This document shows, one piece after another, positions 10,816 through 22,552 of a stretch of 64,000 nt of DNA. Source of the DNA: Calocera cornea HHB12733 (Eukaryota; Basidiomycota; Dacrymycetes; Dacrymycetales; Dacrymycetaceae). Numbering within the stretch: the stretch's first letter is position 1; each line of letters opens with the position of its first letter. The translations under genes were made by a program, and so were the position numbers. Location: NCBI GenBank assembly GCA_001632435.1, contig KV423931.1, forward strand, positions 1 through 64,000. The letters are read 5' to 3'. Under the pieces are notes generated by a model that saw only the letters and a program-made list of their open reading frames with translations, searched no databases and was not told the origin of the DNA.

Positions 10816-13800
10816 ATGCCGCCTGCAGCTACTCAGGATGGCAAGAAGCAGCCTATGATATCCAACTTCTTCGCCAAAGCCAAGGAGCCTCAAGCGAGTA
10901 CCACGAGGAAGAGACCGAGCTCCCCTATCGACCTGACCAGTGACGCGGAGGAGCAACCGCCCACCAAGAAGACCAAGGTCGACATCGCGGCGGTAGATGA
11001 ACGCCCGCCGAAGGTTACATCTACACCCACACCCACAGCAGTCAAAGTATCTGCAGCCCCGACTATCAAATCCAAGGCAAGAAAGCAGATCGGCAAGGCC
11101 ATCGTACAAAAATGGCGATTTAAGCCGTCTCAGGCCGAAGCGGCTCTTGCAACGAATGGCACGGCTCTCACCGGTACTGATGCCGCAGAGTACCGCAAGG
11201 CCCAAGAACGTCGCGAAATCCTGAGAAAGAAGCTTCTCGGACCCAACAACCCTCTCGCTCGTCGGTCGGAAGTCGATAGAGTGACGCCGGACCAGGGCGA
11301 CTCTCCGCTGGACGACCAAGATGAACCTGCTGCAGAGGTGGACTCCGAGGAGGAAATGCCCCCTGCCGCAGCCGAACTGCGAAAGAAATTTTCGGCTAAA
11401 GGAAAATCGAAAGGCGATGCAGGCAAAGGGAAGAGCAAAGGCAAAGGAAAGAAAGTGGTGGAGATGGGGCCGAGTGGGCTGTCATACACCCCATTGGAGA
11501 ATCAGGTGCGCAAGTTTCCTCCAACCTCGTTTCCACCCAAATGTCCATACTCTCGCAGATCCGAGAGCTCAAGAAGGCCTACCCTGACACCCTGTTACTC
11601 GTCGAAGTTGGGTATAAGTACCGCTTCTTCGGCGATGATGCGACGGTGCGTGTTGACACGCCCGCGCGCGCACACAGTTACTGAATACCATTTAGATTGC
11701 TTCGAAAGAACTTGGTATCGCCGCCTTCCCCAATCGTAACTTTATGAGCGCCAGTATACCAGTCCACCGACGTCCCGTGCACGTCAAGAAGCTCGTCTCC
11801 CGCGGCTACAAGGTCGGCGTCGTTGGCCAGACTGAAACTGCCGCTTTGAAGAAGGTCGGAGACAACCGTGGTGGCCCTTTCGTCCGGCAATTGCAAGCTT
11901 TGTATACTCCTGCGACATACGTAGACGAGGCGGACTCGCTGGACGACGATGATGCATTTGGCCAAACCACCACCCGGCCGCTGATGTGTTTGATAGAGGA
12001 ACTGAGAGGAGGTATGGGCGCTGATGAGAGGGTGCTGATTGGGATGGTGTCGGTCGTGCCTTCGACTGGAGACATCGTGTATGACGAATTTGAGGATGGG
12101 CACATGCGTTCTGAGCTGGAGGTCTGCGTCTTCCTGAGCTCCTGGTGCATATATGCTGATACAGTCCTGCAGACACGGTTGACTCATCTCGATCCTTGCG
12201 AACTTATCTTGCCCTCGAATGGACTGAGCAAGACAACGGAGCGCCTGCTGAGTCATTTTGCAGGAAATTCGTGAGTTGGAATCTTGAAATGGAAACACCA
12301 ACCTCTCATGCTCACACCTTTCTAGGGTCGCTGGCGAAAGCGTTCGAATAGAGCGTATAGCGAAAATGATGGACTATGGCCCTGCGTTCGAGATGGCTTC
12401 CAATTTCTACTCCAAAAAGGCGGAAGAGCACCCGGATGCCTCTGAGAGCTTCCGTACTGGAAAGCTCATGGCTGCTATTGCTGACCTTCCTCATACTGTT
12501 ATGTAAGTCTTCATCTATCGCACGCCCTTGCATTCCCTTACGCCTGCCAGCATCGCTTTGGCTCACTGCATTCATCATCTCACTGATTTCGGCCTCGCCG
12601 ATGCCTTCTTGCGTACCAAATTCTTCGCAGCATTCACAACTAAGGCGCATATGTTATTGGCTGGCAACACCCTGAGCAATCTGTAAGTAATGGTGCTACC
12701 GAACATGTTCACTGCTAACTTCGGGTATCTGCAGCGAGCTGTTCCGCAATCAGGATGACTTCTCCGAGCGCGGGAGTCTCATGTGGATCTTGGATAATAC
12801 GAAAACCAAATTTGGATCGCGTCTGTTGCGCTCTTGGGTTGGACGGCCTCTTGTGGATATTGATGCATTGAACGCGCGCGTTGACGCGGTTGAAGAGATT
12901 CTGTCGACATCAAGTCCTATCATTGAACAGTTACGAACCATCTTGAAAGGCACACCAGACTTGGTGAAAGGCCTTTGCAGGGTTCAGTATGGGAAGGTAC
13001 GTTTCTCTCCTTGCCTCGCAGTAAGATCAAACTTATCGTCTTAACTAGTGCCCGCCGAAAGAGCTCGCATCCCTTCTAAACGCCTTCAATCGGATTGCGC
13101 GTGCCTTTCCTCCGTTCGCGACTCCCGGTGATGTTGGATTCAAGTCCTCCATGCTGAACGATATTGTCTACTCTCTGCCAGCCATGCTGGACGTCGTGAC
13201 ACAGCTTATGCATCCTTTCGACATCCGGAAAGCACGGGACGACAACAAGGCAGAACTATGGCTGGATCCTCAGAAGTATCCCGCTATACAAGACACGAAG
13301 GATGTGAGTGCTTGTTAAGTCCTTACTAGCCGTCAAGTTCTGATTATCCTTCAGTGTATAGCAACAGTCGAGTATGAGCTGGGAGAGCATCTACATGATA
13401 GTATGGGATCCGATCTCTCCTTCCACGGTATCTCACCCAGACTCACAGTACGAAAGACACTCAAACAACCTTCGGCCAAATATGTGACTGTTTCCGGCAT
13501 AGAGGTAAGCTAATTTTCTACTTTCAATGATTGCATCTGACGGGTCGTAAAGTATCTTGTAGAAGTTTCTGGGACACAGGCAAGGAAACTTGTCCCAGCG
13601 GACTGGTCTCGGGTGTCAGCGTGAGCAGTGTTCTATCACTTCCAGAGCAAACTTAACGCATTGGGAAGTACCCGGACAGTTACTCGTTTCCATACGCCAG
13701 AGGTCCGACGCATGCTTGAAGAACGCGAGCGTCACAAGGAAAGCCTCACAGCTGGCAAGTCTATCTCAATGTCCCCGTAACCTGTTCTGACCAAACTTGA

Positions 13801-14878
13801 TAGAGGCAGAGAAGGCGTATCGGTCATTTCTTCAGGAGATGGCAGAGAGCTACGACCTGTTTCGGGACGCGACGAACAAACTCGCACTCGCAGGTGCGTT
13901 GGGTCTGCAATCCGGGGTAGTTCACCTGATGATGCTGTCCAGACTGTCTGCTCTCCCTCTCAAACATCGGAAAACAGCAGGGCTATTGTCGCCCGACCTT
14001 TGTTGAGGATGACCGCATTGAGATCATAAACGGTCGGCATCCCATGGTCGAAGCCCTCATTTCGGATCCTTTCGTACCCAACACGGTGATTTTGGGGGGC
14101 GATGGACCGAGATCGCGTATCGTCACGGGTCCCAATATGGGAGGCAAAAGCTCCTGCGTCCGTATGGCAGCACTGATTGTCATCATGGCCCAAATCGGTA
14201 GCTACGTACCGGCTGACGGTGTAACGCTTGGTGTACAAGACGCTGTCACGACACGAATGGGTGCCTCGGACGACCTCCTCAAGGGGCGCTCGACTTTTAT
14301 GGTTGAGCTGTCAGAAACCAGCGACATCCTCAAGACTGCTTCACCTAGGTCTCTGGTCATCCTGGATGAACTCGGTCGCGGAACGTCTACCTTTGACGGC
14401 ATGGCAATCGCGAGCGCGGTTCTAACTTATCTCGTGCAAGATGTCAGGGCGAAAACGTTGTTCATTACCCACTATCCTCTACTGGCCGCTGAACTGGAGA
14501 AGCAGTTTCCTACTGATATCGCCAATAACCATATGGGCTTTATCGAGGAAGAGAAGCTGGATGGCACCACAGAGATTAACTTTCTGTACAAACTCACAGA
14601 TGGAATGGCCCACGGATCGTACGGCATCGAATGTGCTCGACTAGCCGGTATGCCAGAAACGGTTCTGGAGTCAGCCGCGACTCGCTCGGCGGAGATGCGC
14701 AAGGTTGTGGAGCAGAGGACTGAAATGTCAAGGTGAACTCTCTGCGACTAGTCCCAAAGGCGAACAGCTGACACTTGGCCACTGCAGATTGCGCAAGGAG
14801 ATTGAACTCATCAAGGAATGTTTGAAAACTGGGAGTGATGAAGCGCCTGTGGCAGCACTCATGGCGACGGTGACTTAA
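10816..14878 (+). CDS. MSH3: MSH3, MutS-family mismatch-repair ATPase
   Basis: Partner of MSH2 in MutS-beta, which recognises insertion/deletion loops. Fourteen exons: 10816-11505, 11559-11645, 11696-12121, 12173-12270, 12326-12502, 12551-12682, 12735-12996, 13049-13303, 13355-13504, 13553-13620, 13669-13754, 13804-13893, 13943-14732, 14788-14878; 1133 aa. The disordered N-terminus carries a canonical PCNA-binding box, Q12-xx-I15-xx-F18-F19. MutS domain I follows ([37 protein letters not shown]), typical of MSH3 rather than MSH6. The C-terminal ATPase has Walker [10 protein letters not shown], Walker [17 protein letters not shown] and the FITHYPLL switch. The intron 13755-13803 has a GC donor (G|GCAAGT). 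The stop codon lies inside the 74-bp tandem duplication. Confidence 0.95.
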
Positions 14879-15012
14879 ATGCAATCCGACTACTGTATAT
14901 CCAACAACGCGATACCCCCCGCAAAATACCCTGTACTACGACGGTGACTTAAATGCAATCCGACTACTGTATATCCAACAACGCGATACCCCCCGCAAAA
15001 TACCCTGTACTA
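14865..15012. repeat. perfect 74-bp tandem duplication over the MSH3 stop codon
   Basis: Copy 1 is 14865-14938 and copy 2 is 14939-15012, with no mismatch that I can see. The unit begins a few bases before the MSH3 stop codon and covers its first downstream bases, so the stop and its context occur twice. Together the copies fill nearly all the space between the convergent stops of MSH3 and POL5. Confidence 0.93.
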
Positions 15013-15016
15013 GTAA

Positions 15017-18000
15017 TCATGATGAAGTCTTGACCTTTTTCTTCTTCTGTGTCTGACCGCTCGCTTCGGAATCAGCTACGCGTTTCAGCTTTTTAGGCTT
15101 GGGAGACTCGATATCGACTACATTAGTGACCAATTGGGCATTTACCACAGACGGCGTTTTTGGTTTCTTGCTGGTTGGCGCTGGTTTTGCGATCTCCATT
15201 TCGGGACGCAAAGCCTTCATAACTTCACTGGCAAGGTTGCGGACAGATGCCGCGTTGGAATGCTCCTTCTCAAGACGTACGGCGAGCGCTTTTAGTGCGG
15301 ATGGATCCCAGACAGTGTCTTGCTCGACCCCGAGAACGGTCTTGGATGACGCCCGTATGCCACGGTGCAAGCACTTAAGCAGATCGCGAACATAATCGGT
15401 GGGGAATGAAGACGCGTCTAATGCCTGACTGAGTGCTGCAAGGACGGTCTTCCGGACGGATGTGAAGAATTCGATGAGTTGCTCGCTCGACGCGTTCTGC
15501 CGGTACTCAGCATCTGCGTAACGCAAAGTGTGAAAAAATTGAACATACCTGGCTTACAGGCTGTTTGAACAAGAGGACCAACAGATCAAGAAGCTTCCGC
15601 TGATTGAAGCGGTTGACGGCATCGCGATCCACCATGAGATTCAAGATCGTGTCCCGAAGTGCCCATCCACCGACTGGAACAGAAGTGATAAGTGTGCTGA
15701 AGAGCGTCACAGGCACGCCTGGTGACCTCCGCATGACGAAGACTTTCAGGGCATCACTGTAGAAAGAGACGAGTGCGGGGCTGGCCTCCTTGCCCTGTCG
15801 TGAGAGCACTTTTGTCAAGAAGGTGCAGCAGTGCAAGACAACCGGTGCGGGGTCTACTCGACGCATTCGATCATAAACCTCCCTGAGTGTCTCCACAGCG
15901 AGCTCGGGAGTCGCTGGTTCGGGGAGTTCCTTGGCGCCGCCCAGCCTCGAAGTGAGAACACCAGTTGCTCTCTTTGAAAGCTGAGCTTCATCAGAGCTTG
16001 AAAAAAGTGCGATGTCCAGCAAGGGGACGATCAACTGCAGGAGGAGCTCGCTGGTCGGTTCATTCTTCATGAAGATATCAACGAGATCAATGACCCGGAT
16101 CCTGAAATGTGTTGCTTCTCGCTGCGCATCTAGATGACAGAGGATTAGTTGGGAACTCGTGGATCGAGACTGAAGTACGCACTTTTCTGGCCCTTCTTGT
16201 CACCCACCTGAGACCTTAACGCAGCAGCCAGCTGATCATCTAGTTGGAGCATGGTATCGTCGTCAACAATGTCCTCGTCGCTGTCATCCTCGTCATCGTC
16301 TTCTTCCTCATCAGTGTCGGCGGCCAAGCCATTTTCCCTCAGCACCTGCCCCAAGCGAGCTCGCAGGGCTGCATTGGCGGCCGTCTGAGCCTCGTCCTCT
16401 TCGTCACTGTCGTCCTCTTCATCAGTAGTCTCCTCCCCTCCATCACTTTCCGCTTCATCTGCATCGACGTTGTCTGAGTCATCATCATCGGAATGCATCT
16501 CCACATCCTCTTCTCCGTCCTCGTCATCTTCCTCGCCTGCTGATTTGCTCTCGAGTTGCTAAAATGTTTATGAGTATGGCTCTACCGACAAAAGAATCAT
16601 GACATACAGCCGCGATGAACTGGATGGTCGACGGTAGCACCTCCTTCGTCAACCCGTCGAAGACTTGTGCCACCAACTCCCTTGCGTGCCCAGTGTCGCT
16701 TTCGAGCAGCGCCATGAGCACATCCATGAGCATGTCGATGGGCGCAGCTTCGGCCTCTTCTTCAGAGTTTTCAGAAGTGCTCGCCAGCCCGAGAAGCCTT
16801 GACGTTGCGTTGAGTGCGTCCTAGACGAAATGAGCATACAACAGAGGCGGCTACGATGTGCTCAATACTTACGGGCAGAATCTCGGACACGTCGATGTCG
16901 TCGGCATAAGTTTGCAGAGTCAAATATTGCAAGACCAGTACACATGATGCCGTAGCTGCCGTCTTCTCATTTGGCTTTTCGACAATATTGCTGAGGGTCG
17001 CTGCAGCTCCGGATCGGAGCCCCACAATCTCATCGTCGGCTTCGAGCACAGGCATGACATGCTTCTTGTCTTTTGACAGCTTCTGCAATAGAGCCGTAGA
17101 CCGCCCGAACCAGTCGACGGCTTGTAGCTCGCCCGTCACCTTGCCGTTCTCCTGCGGTTTCGCTGCGGGTAACGTGAGGTTCGGGCTGAACACCCTCTGG
17201 CAGTGTGACGTACCTTTGCTTGACTTGCGTTGCGTATTGAGCAATGTCAACGAGGCATAAAGCTTTTCGCGGCACTTTTCCTGCGTGGCCGAAGAGAAGA
17301 GCGGCTCGGGCAGGGTATGCAGCTGAGCAGATATCAGACAATGGTCATCGAAAGATGACATGGAGCTCACAGAGGCAATAGAGCTCTTTGAGCTTGTCTT
17401 CTTCGTAATGAAGAAACCATGAACCGTAAGGAACTCCATGATGCTGCCAACCCATGCGTCGTTCTTCGGAATCGCGGTGTTGCGGAGTAAGTTCTGCAGT
17501 TGGTCAAGGATCCAAGCACGTTTGGTATCAATACCGGTGGCGCTGCACGAGATCAGAATTCCATCGAAAGATTTTTAATTGATACACACTTTTCAGCCTC
17601 TACACCTCCATACGCAGCTTCGAGCAAGAACTTGACATAAGCCTCTACGCCAACAGCGTCCATCGATTCGACCAGCGACTGCACAGTCTTCGTCTTGGTG
17701 ATCTGGTCAAACCGCTGATTACCGTTCTTCCCCGTCAGCTCGGCGACCAGGGTATACGCGACAGAAGGGTTGTGTTGCGTGACCTTGTGGATCTCGTCAA
17801 CAAGGGCAAGAGCAGCCTTGTGGAGGAATCGATCGGGTCGGGAAAGGTGGTTGATCCACGTTCGCATGAAGTTGGGTGTGAATATGAGCGGGAGTTGGGC
17901 AGCAGGTATGCGAGGAAGGGCCTTGGCAAAGACTTGGAAGCCCCATGACTTCCGCACGTCGGAGGCAGTCGAGGCAAATAGCGAGTCGTCCACCACCAGC

Positions 18001-19004
18001 CGGAAGAAATCTTGGAACTCACTCGGCGGCGACAGCTTCCCTTGTGATGTCGGGATGAAGTAAGAGTCCAGGACCATGTCCCAGGCGAAGTGAAGCTGAG
18101 GCTTCCATGAGCCGGAGGACTTGTTGGGCCCATCGGCCTCTTCTGCGGCAGCACCTTTGAACAGCCGCGCGATAATCGAGAGGTTCGCGGCTCCGAGCAG
18201 GTTGCTCTGCTTGAATGTGGGTGCAACCATAGGACCCCATGCCAGCTCCGGGTACATCCTCTGGAGCTTCAGGCCGAGTGCGAGCTTCTCGAGGGTCCAG
18301 TCCTTGCTACCGTTGAACACCTCGGAGCAGAGGCGAGTGATAGCGGCTTTCTTCCATGAGACGTCGGAAGCTTGCAGGGCGTCGACAGCACGTAGAACGG
18401 CCCACCACGCGCTCTCCCTCAGCCAGGTCTTCTTCTCCCCCAGGTCCATGAGCTCAGAGACAACTGTCATGAAGTCATCGAGTGTGGGAAGCAGCTTGAG
18501 CGTCGACGACCCTATGGCGGGAGGCTGTGAGCGAAAGAGCACGCCAGATTCGACGGCAGCTGTCAGCCCAAAAAGTTTCGCAAAGAGAAGATCTCGTTGT
18601 TCGGCGCCGGGGGTTCCGGCGGCAATTTGGGTGGTGCTGAGTATGAGCGAGATGACATGGGCACAGGAGATTGTCGGGATGCGTTCGAGGAGCTGCGACT
18701 CTTTGTCAGATCAGCACAAGATGCGGAGAATGCACGAGCGCACCGCTGTGAGCGCCACTGCAAACCCCATCCTGCTCTGCTCTCTGGAACTTGCCAGTCC
18801 TTTTACTAGCCGGTTAACGGCGTATTGCACATCTGCAGCGTTGAGCGCTTCGAACTGTCGCTGGACGTCTCCTTCAGCTGCGGATGGTACCGAGTGCTGA
18901 GCCTGGAACTGCTCGAGAGCCAAAAGTAGGGTCGCAGATGCATCTAGTCGCTCGGAAGTCGACCGAGATGCTAGGGTATAGTACAATGGTAGGGTTGTCG
19001 ACAT
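15017..19004 (-). CDS. POL5: POL5/MYBBP1A-type nucleolar protein
   Basis: Yeast POL5 was named a DNA polymerase by distant likeness but acts in rRNA synthesis and ribosome assembly in the nucleolus. Exons: 19004-18744, 18698-17590, 17542-16873, 16820-16608, 16558-16183, 16129-15549, 15496-15017; about 1229 aa. The N-terminal helical repeats contain the family block LNAADVQYAVNRLVKGLASS. Residues about 752-877 hold a long Asp/Glu-rich acidic tract typical of the family. The C-terminus is Lys-rich and ends KKKKVKTSS, a likely nucleolar signal. Within exon 3, 17213-17163 looks like a 51-bp intron (GTACGT to CGCAG) that is also open in frame; removing it gives 1212 aa. Joins at 17590 and 15549 were picked among alternatives. 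Confidence 0.85.
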
Positions 19005-19274
19005 CGTGAATATGAGGCAAGCGGTGGTGGTCTCTCGACCTTTTGGTTACGCAGTATGGGCCGGCAAAAGAAGACCCTGATCCCTTTCACTTTTCAACTT
19101 TTTGCTTCCATGACGAGCGCTTTTTCACATTGCATCTCACGTGATTGTTGGGTTCTGTCATTTGTTCTGTCCGTTGTGTCAACGGCGAGCTCTGGCCAAC
19201 AGACGGCATGCAATCATGCAACTATCCAATTAACATTACAGAAGCTACAGAACCACATCGCGACAGAACGATAA

Positions 19275-21600
19275 TCAAGGCAAAGGCATATCAAAAAAGT
19301 GCATGTCGAACTGCTGCTCATCATAGTACCTCGCCTTGACCGTCCGGCGGTTGAAGTACCGCCCATCCAGCTCGCGCACGCTCTTCCACGCCCCCACCGG
19401 GCCAGAGAACTTGACGAATATGCGTACTTCGTCCTCTGGGGCTACTCTGTGAGGTGCCATGTGGATGTAGACGCGCTCGACCACGCCGTGTTTCGAGCAT
19501 TCCTCGGCTGGAATGCACGTCAGTATGAGGCCAGCGATGGTGGGATAAGGCTCACCAATCTCTCCCTGCAAATCCGCGTCCACATCCTCCTTCCCCACCA
19601 TATTTCTTAAGCAAACAACTTGACTATGCTCGCCCCATCTTTCGACCTCCTCTTTGGCCTTCCCGTCTTCGTTCGCGTTGATGATCTTGCCCATAGCGGA
19701 CCGGCCGATCGCACGGGCAGGTTCGGGCTTGCCCTTCTTCGGCACCCCAACGTGCTCAACCTGCAGGGCGTGCACGATACCTGTGCCGCTGACGCCGAGT
19801 CCCTGACCTTCCCTGTGTCCCCATTTGGCCATCATGCGAGCGGCGAAGTTATGCGATTCGGCGCTGGTTCCTGAATCAGTATGCAACAGATTTCGTAGTA
19901 AGAAGGCACGCACTCGTCCGGCGTGGCACCGGCCTGGTCAGGCGCAGGCGAAGCAGGCTTAGGCGGCGGAGTACCGAGCCCCCCTCCAGGTGCAAGTGCC
20001 GCGAGTCTTGCAGCGATAGCTGCCGCTGCCTGTCGACGCTTCTCGACTTCCGGATCCAGTGCTGCAGGCGGCGCCAGTCCTGCCATCGGAGGGGGCGGTG
20101 GCATGGCAGGTGGTGGCGTGGGGGCTGAAGGAGGTGGTTGAGGCGTGGACCACGCCCAATCGTCGTCATCTGGTCCTGGTGGAGGTCGAGTGGAGCGCGA
20201 AGATGGCGGTACGGACGGAGCGGGTGGAGCTGGTGCAGGTGACGGCGGTCGAGGGGCAGTAGCTCCACGGCTCAGTGCAAGTCGGCGCTGGAAGGCTTCC
20301 TCGCCTGTTTCTGCAACAGAAGGCAGCGGTGCAGGCGGGGATGCTGCGCGAGGGGGAGTCGAAAAAGCTGGTGGAGGAGCTGGGGCTCCGCCTCGGGAAA
20401 GAGCCAGACGGCGCTGGTATGCTTCTTCGCCGGTCATATCCCTCGCCACTGCGACGGGTGCACTGGATACGAAAGATGGTGCGTCCGCAGCTGGTTTCAA
20501 TGCGGATGGCGCGAAAGAGGGTGCTCCGAGGCCACGAGGTCGAGCAGGCTCGTCATCATCGTACTCGTCACGGACACGGGCCTCAAAGCGACCTGCACGA
20601 GGTTCAGGGCGCAGACAGCGGTGCAAGAAATTCGACATACCAGCCTTACGGGGCCTCCAGCGATCGTCACCATCGCTCCCACTGGCACCCTCGTCCTCGC
20701 TGCTGTGATAGGAGCGCTTCCTCTCATACCGCCTGGCTTCCTCTCTCTCCCTCTCTTTGTAAGCTTTGTACTCGAAATAGTCGTTCGGACGTGCCGGGTC
20801 ATAGTTCTCCGTAGGATCCCAAACATTCACGTTCTGCTGTTTATTCTGCATCTTCCTGTCGGTCAAGTCCGGTATCATAAGCAGCTCATGCGCACCTTCT
20901 TCTTCTTCTTGCTCCTGCCGCCGCCGCCACCACCACCTGCACCACCGCCCCTACCACCCCTAAACCCATTCACGTCCTCATCAAGGATCATACTAGGCGG
21001 CTTGATCTTCTTCGCCCATCCGCCTTCCGCCTTGTGCTCTCCCACAGAAGGTTCATTGATGGTCGGCGGCGCGAAGACAACTGCGGTGGCGGAGATGGTC
21101 GCTGAGCTGGATACGCCGGCCGGCGCTGACCAAGCGCCTGCCGAAGTCGAAGTCGACACCGCTCCCGACGGGAGGCGTACCGCAAACGGCTTGACCGCGG
21201 CCGACTTAGGCTTGTTCACTGGCCGTCTTGTGGGCGCGAATGCGAGTGCGGCTGAGCGTCCTGTTCATGCGAGCGTCCGAGTCGCATGATGATGACGACC
21301 ACGGTTGATGGATGGGATGGTAGATGGCGGAGGAGGGAATCACGGAAGGAACATGGTCAATTTCCTGCACTGGAAGGGGGTACTGCGGGCGCTCATGCCT
21401 GGGTTGTTTGCGCTCTCCTGGCCGGCCGAATCCTTCGCTTCTTCGGCCAGAGTAAGAGCACTACTGTCTTCTGCGGCTGGAGCGGCGGCCGGCGCCGCTG
21501 AAGGCGGGGCAGACTGCAGCGCAGACGGACTGGATATTCCGTTCGAGGCGATCGCGGACGGCGCGGAGAAGTTGATTCCTCCGTATAGACCGCCCGACAT
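19275..21600 (-). CDS. SPF45/RBM17-like splicing factor (G-patch and RRM)
   Basis: Exons: 21600-21384, 21260-20896, 20845-20641, 20592-19914, 19863-19556, 19507-19275; 668 aa. The order of parts matches SPF45: a short [10 protein letters not shown] start, an [11 protein letters not shown] block, a low-complexity Gly/Lys stretch, [15 protein letters not shown], and a long Pro/Ala-rich linker. Next come a G-patch (about 492-540, [17 protein letters not shown]) and a C-terminal RRM of the UHM type. The RRM has DGRYFNRR, the R-x-F motif that binds tryptophan-bearing ligand motifs of SF3b155 and U2AF65 in animals. Two 48-bp introns (20640-20593, 19555-19508) are open in frame, so retained forms could be translated. 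The first intron (123 bp) is the least certain join. Confidence 0.84.
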
Positions 21601-22552
21601 GGTGGTGGGTATGAAGAGAGTTGAGTTGAGGGAGATGGGCGTGAGTCGACGACGGCGTGTGCGTGGTCGAAATTGAGCTGATTGCTTCCGCGTCCCTCAA
21701 GGGCGGAGATGAAGGAAACACCGGCCGAGCAACTACCCACTTGCACTGTGCCACGGAACAACCACGCACACTGGAGTAAAAGTCATAGATTTCATGCTTT
21801 CATATCCTACGCTGCATAGTCTGTTATGCAAGCGTCAAGCTGTCAGATATGGGTTTGGAGAGAAACGTGCAGCAGGCTTCGGAGTCGGGATGCAAAGATG
21901 CGAGAGCAAAGACGGAACGGAGCAGAACGAGAACGAGAACGAGACGGAGAAAGGACAAGGAAAAGAGGAAGAGAAAGGGAAGAGACTCGGGAAGAGGATG
22001 CTGATCCATTATCCTTGGAGAGAAACGTAGCGGAAGATACCAGATCCTGGGCGGGGAAACGTGAGACGTAAACCGTAAGGGCGAATTAAATCTCGGTCAG
22101 GTAAATCAGCAGCGGGCATATCCCTTTGCCAGAGGCCGATTCGGTTTCATATGCGGGTGGGGATATGGGCCGGAGGTTCGGGCCAGAAGAAATTGCGGGA
22201 GGGATTAGGGCAAGAAACGATGCACAGCTGACAGAGAAAGCAAGGGGTCGTAAGATAGATACAGTGAAGAGGGGCCGTGAGGGGGTAGATGGGAACGGTG
22301 AAATGCAGCAAGGCGGCGCGGAACGAAGGTATAGCGTGGGGAGTGCAGTGGGGGTTAGGGAGCGTGATGCCGAGTGAGCGTGCGGAGCGGCGGGCAGTGC
22401 GGGCGGGCCGGAGATCAGCGTGAAGGGATAGCGATGGCAGGGAACAGGAGGAGGAGAAAGCGGGTTGCGCATGCCGGTGCACGCCGGCGGGAGAAAGGTC
22501 ATGCAAGAATAAATAGTAGATGGGGGAGGGGGAAATTGAGGGGAAGAGAAGG
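21601..22552. other. intergenic, purine-rich, no gene seen
   Basis: Between the SPF45 start and the CDC25 stop. It has GA-rich runs, including imperfect ACGAGA repeats around 21929-21950, and only overlapping low-complexity reading frames. It should hold the SPF45 promoter and the CDC25 3' UTR. Confidence 0.5.

Noticed and set aside
20145..20708. Plus-strand frame opposite the SPF45 linker
   Set aside because: Gly/Arg/Ala-rich shadow of the Pro/Ala-rich linker on the other strand.
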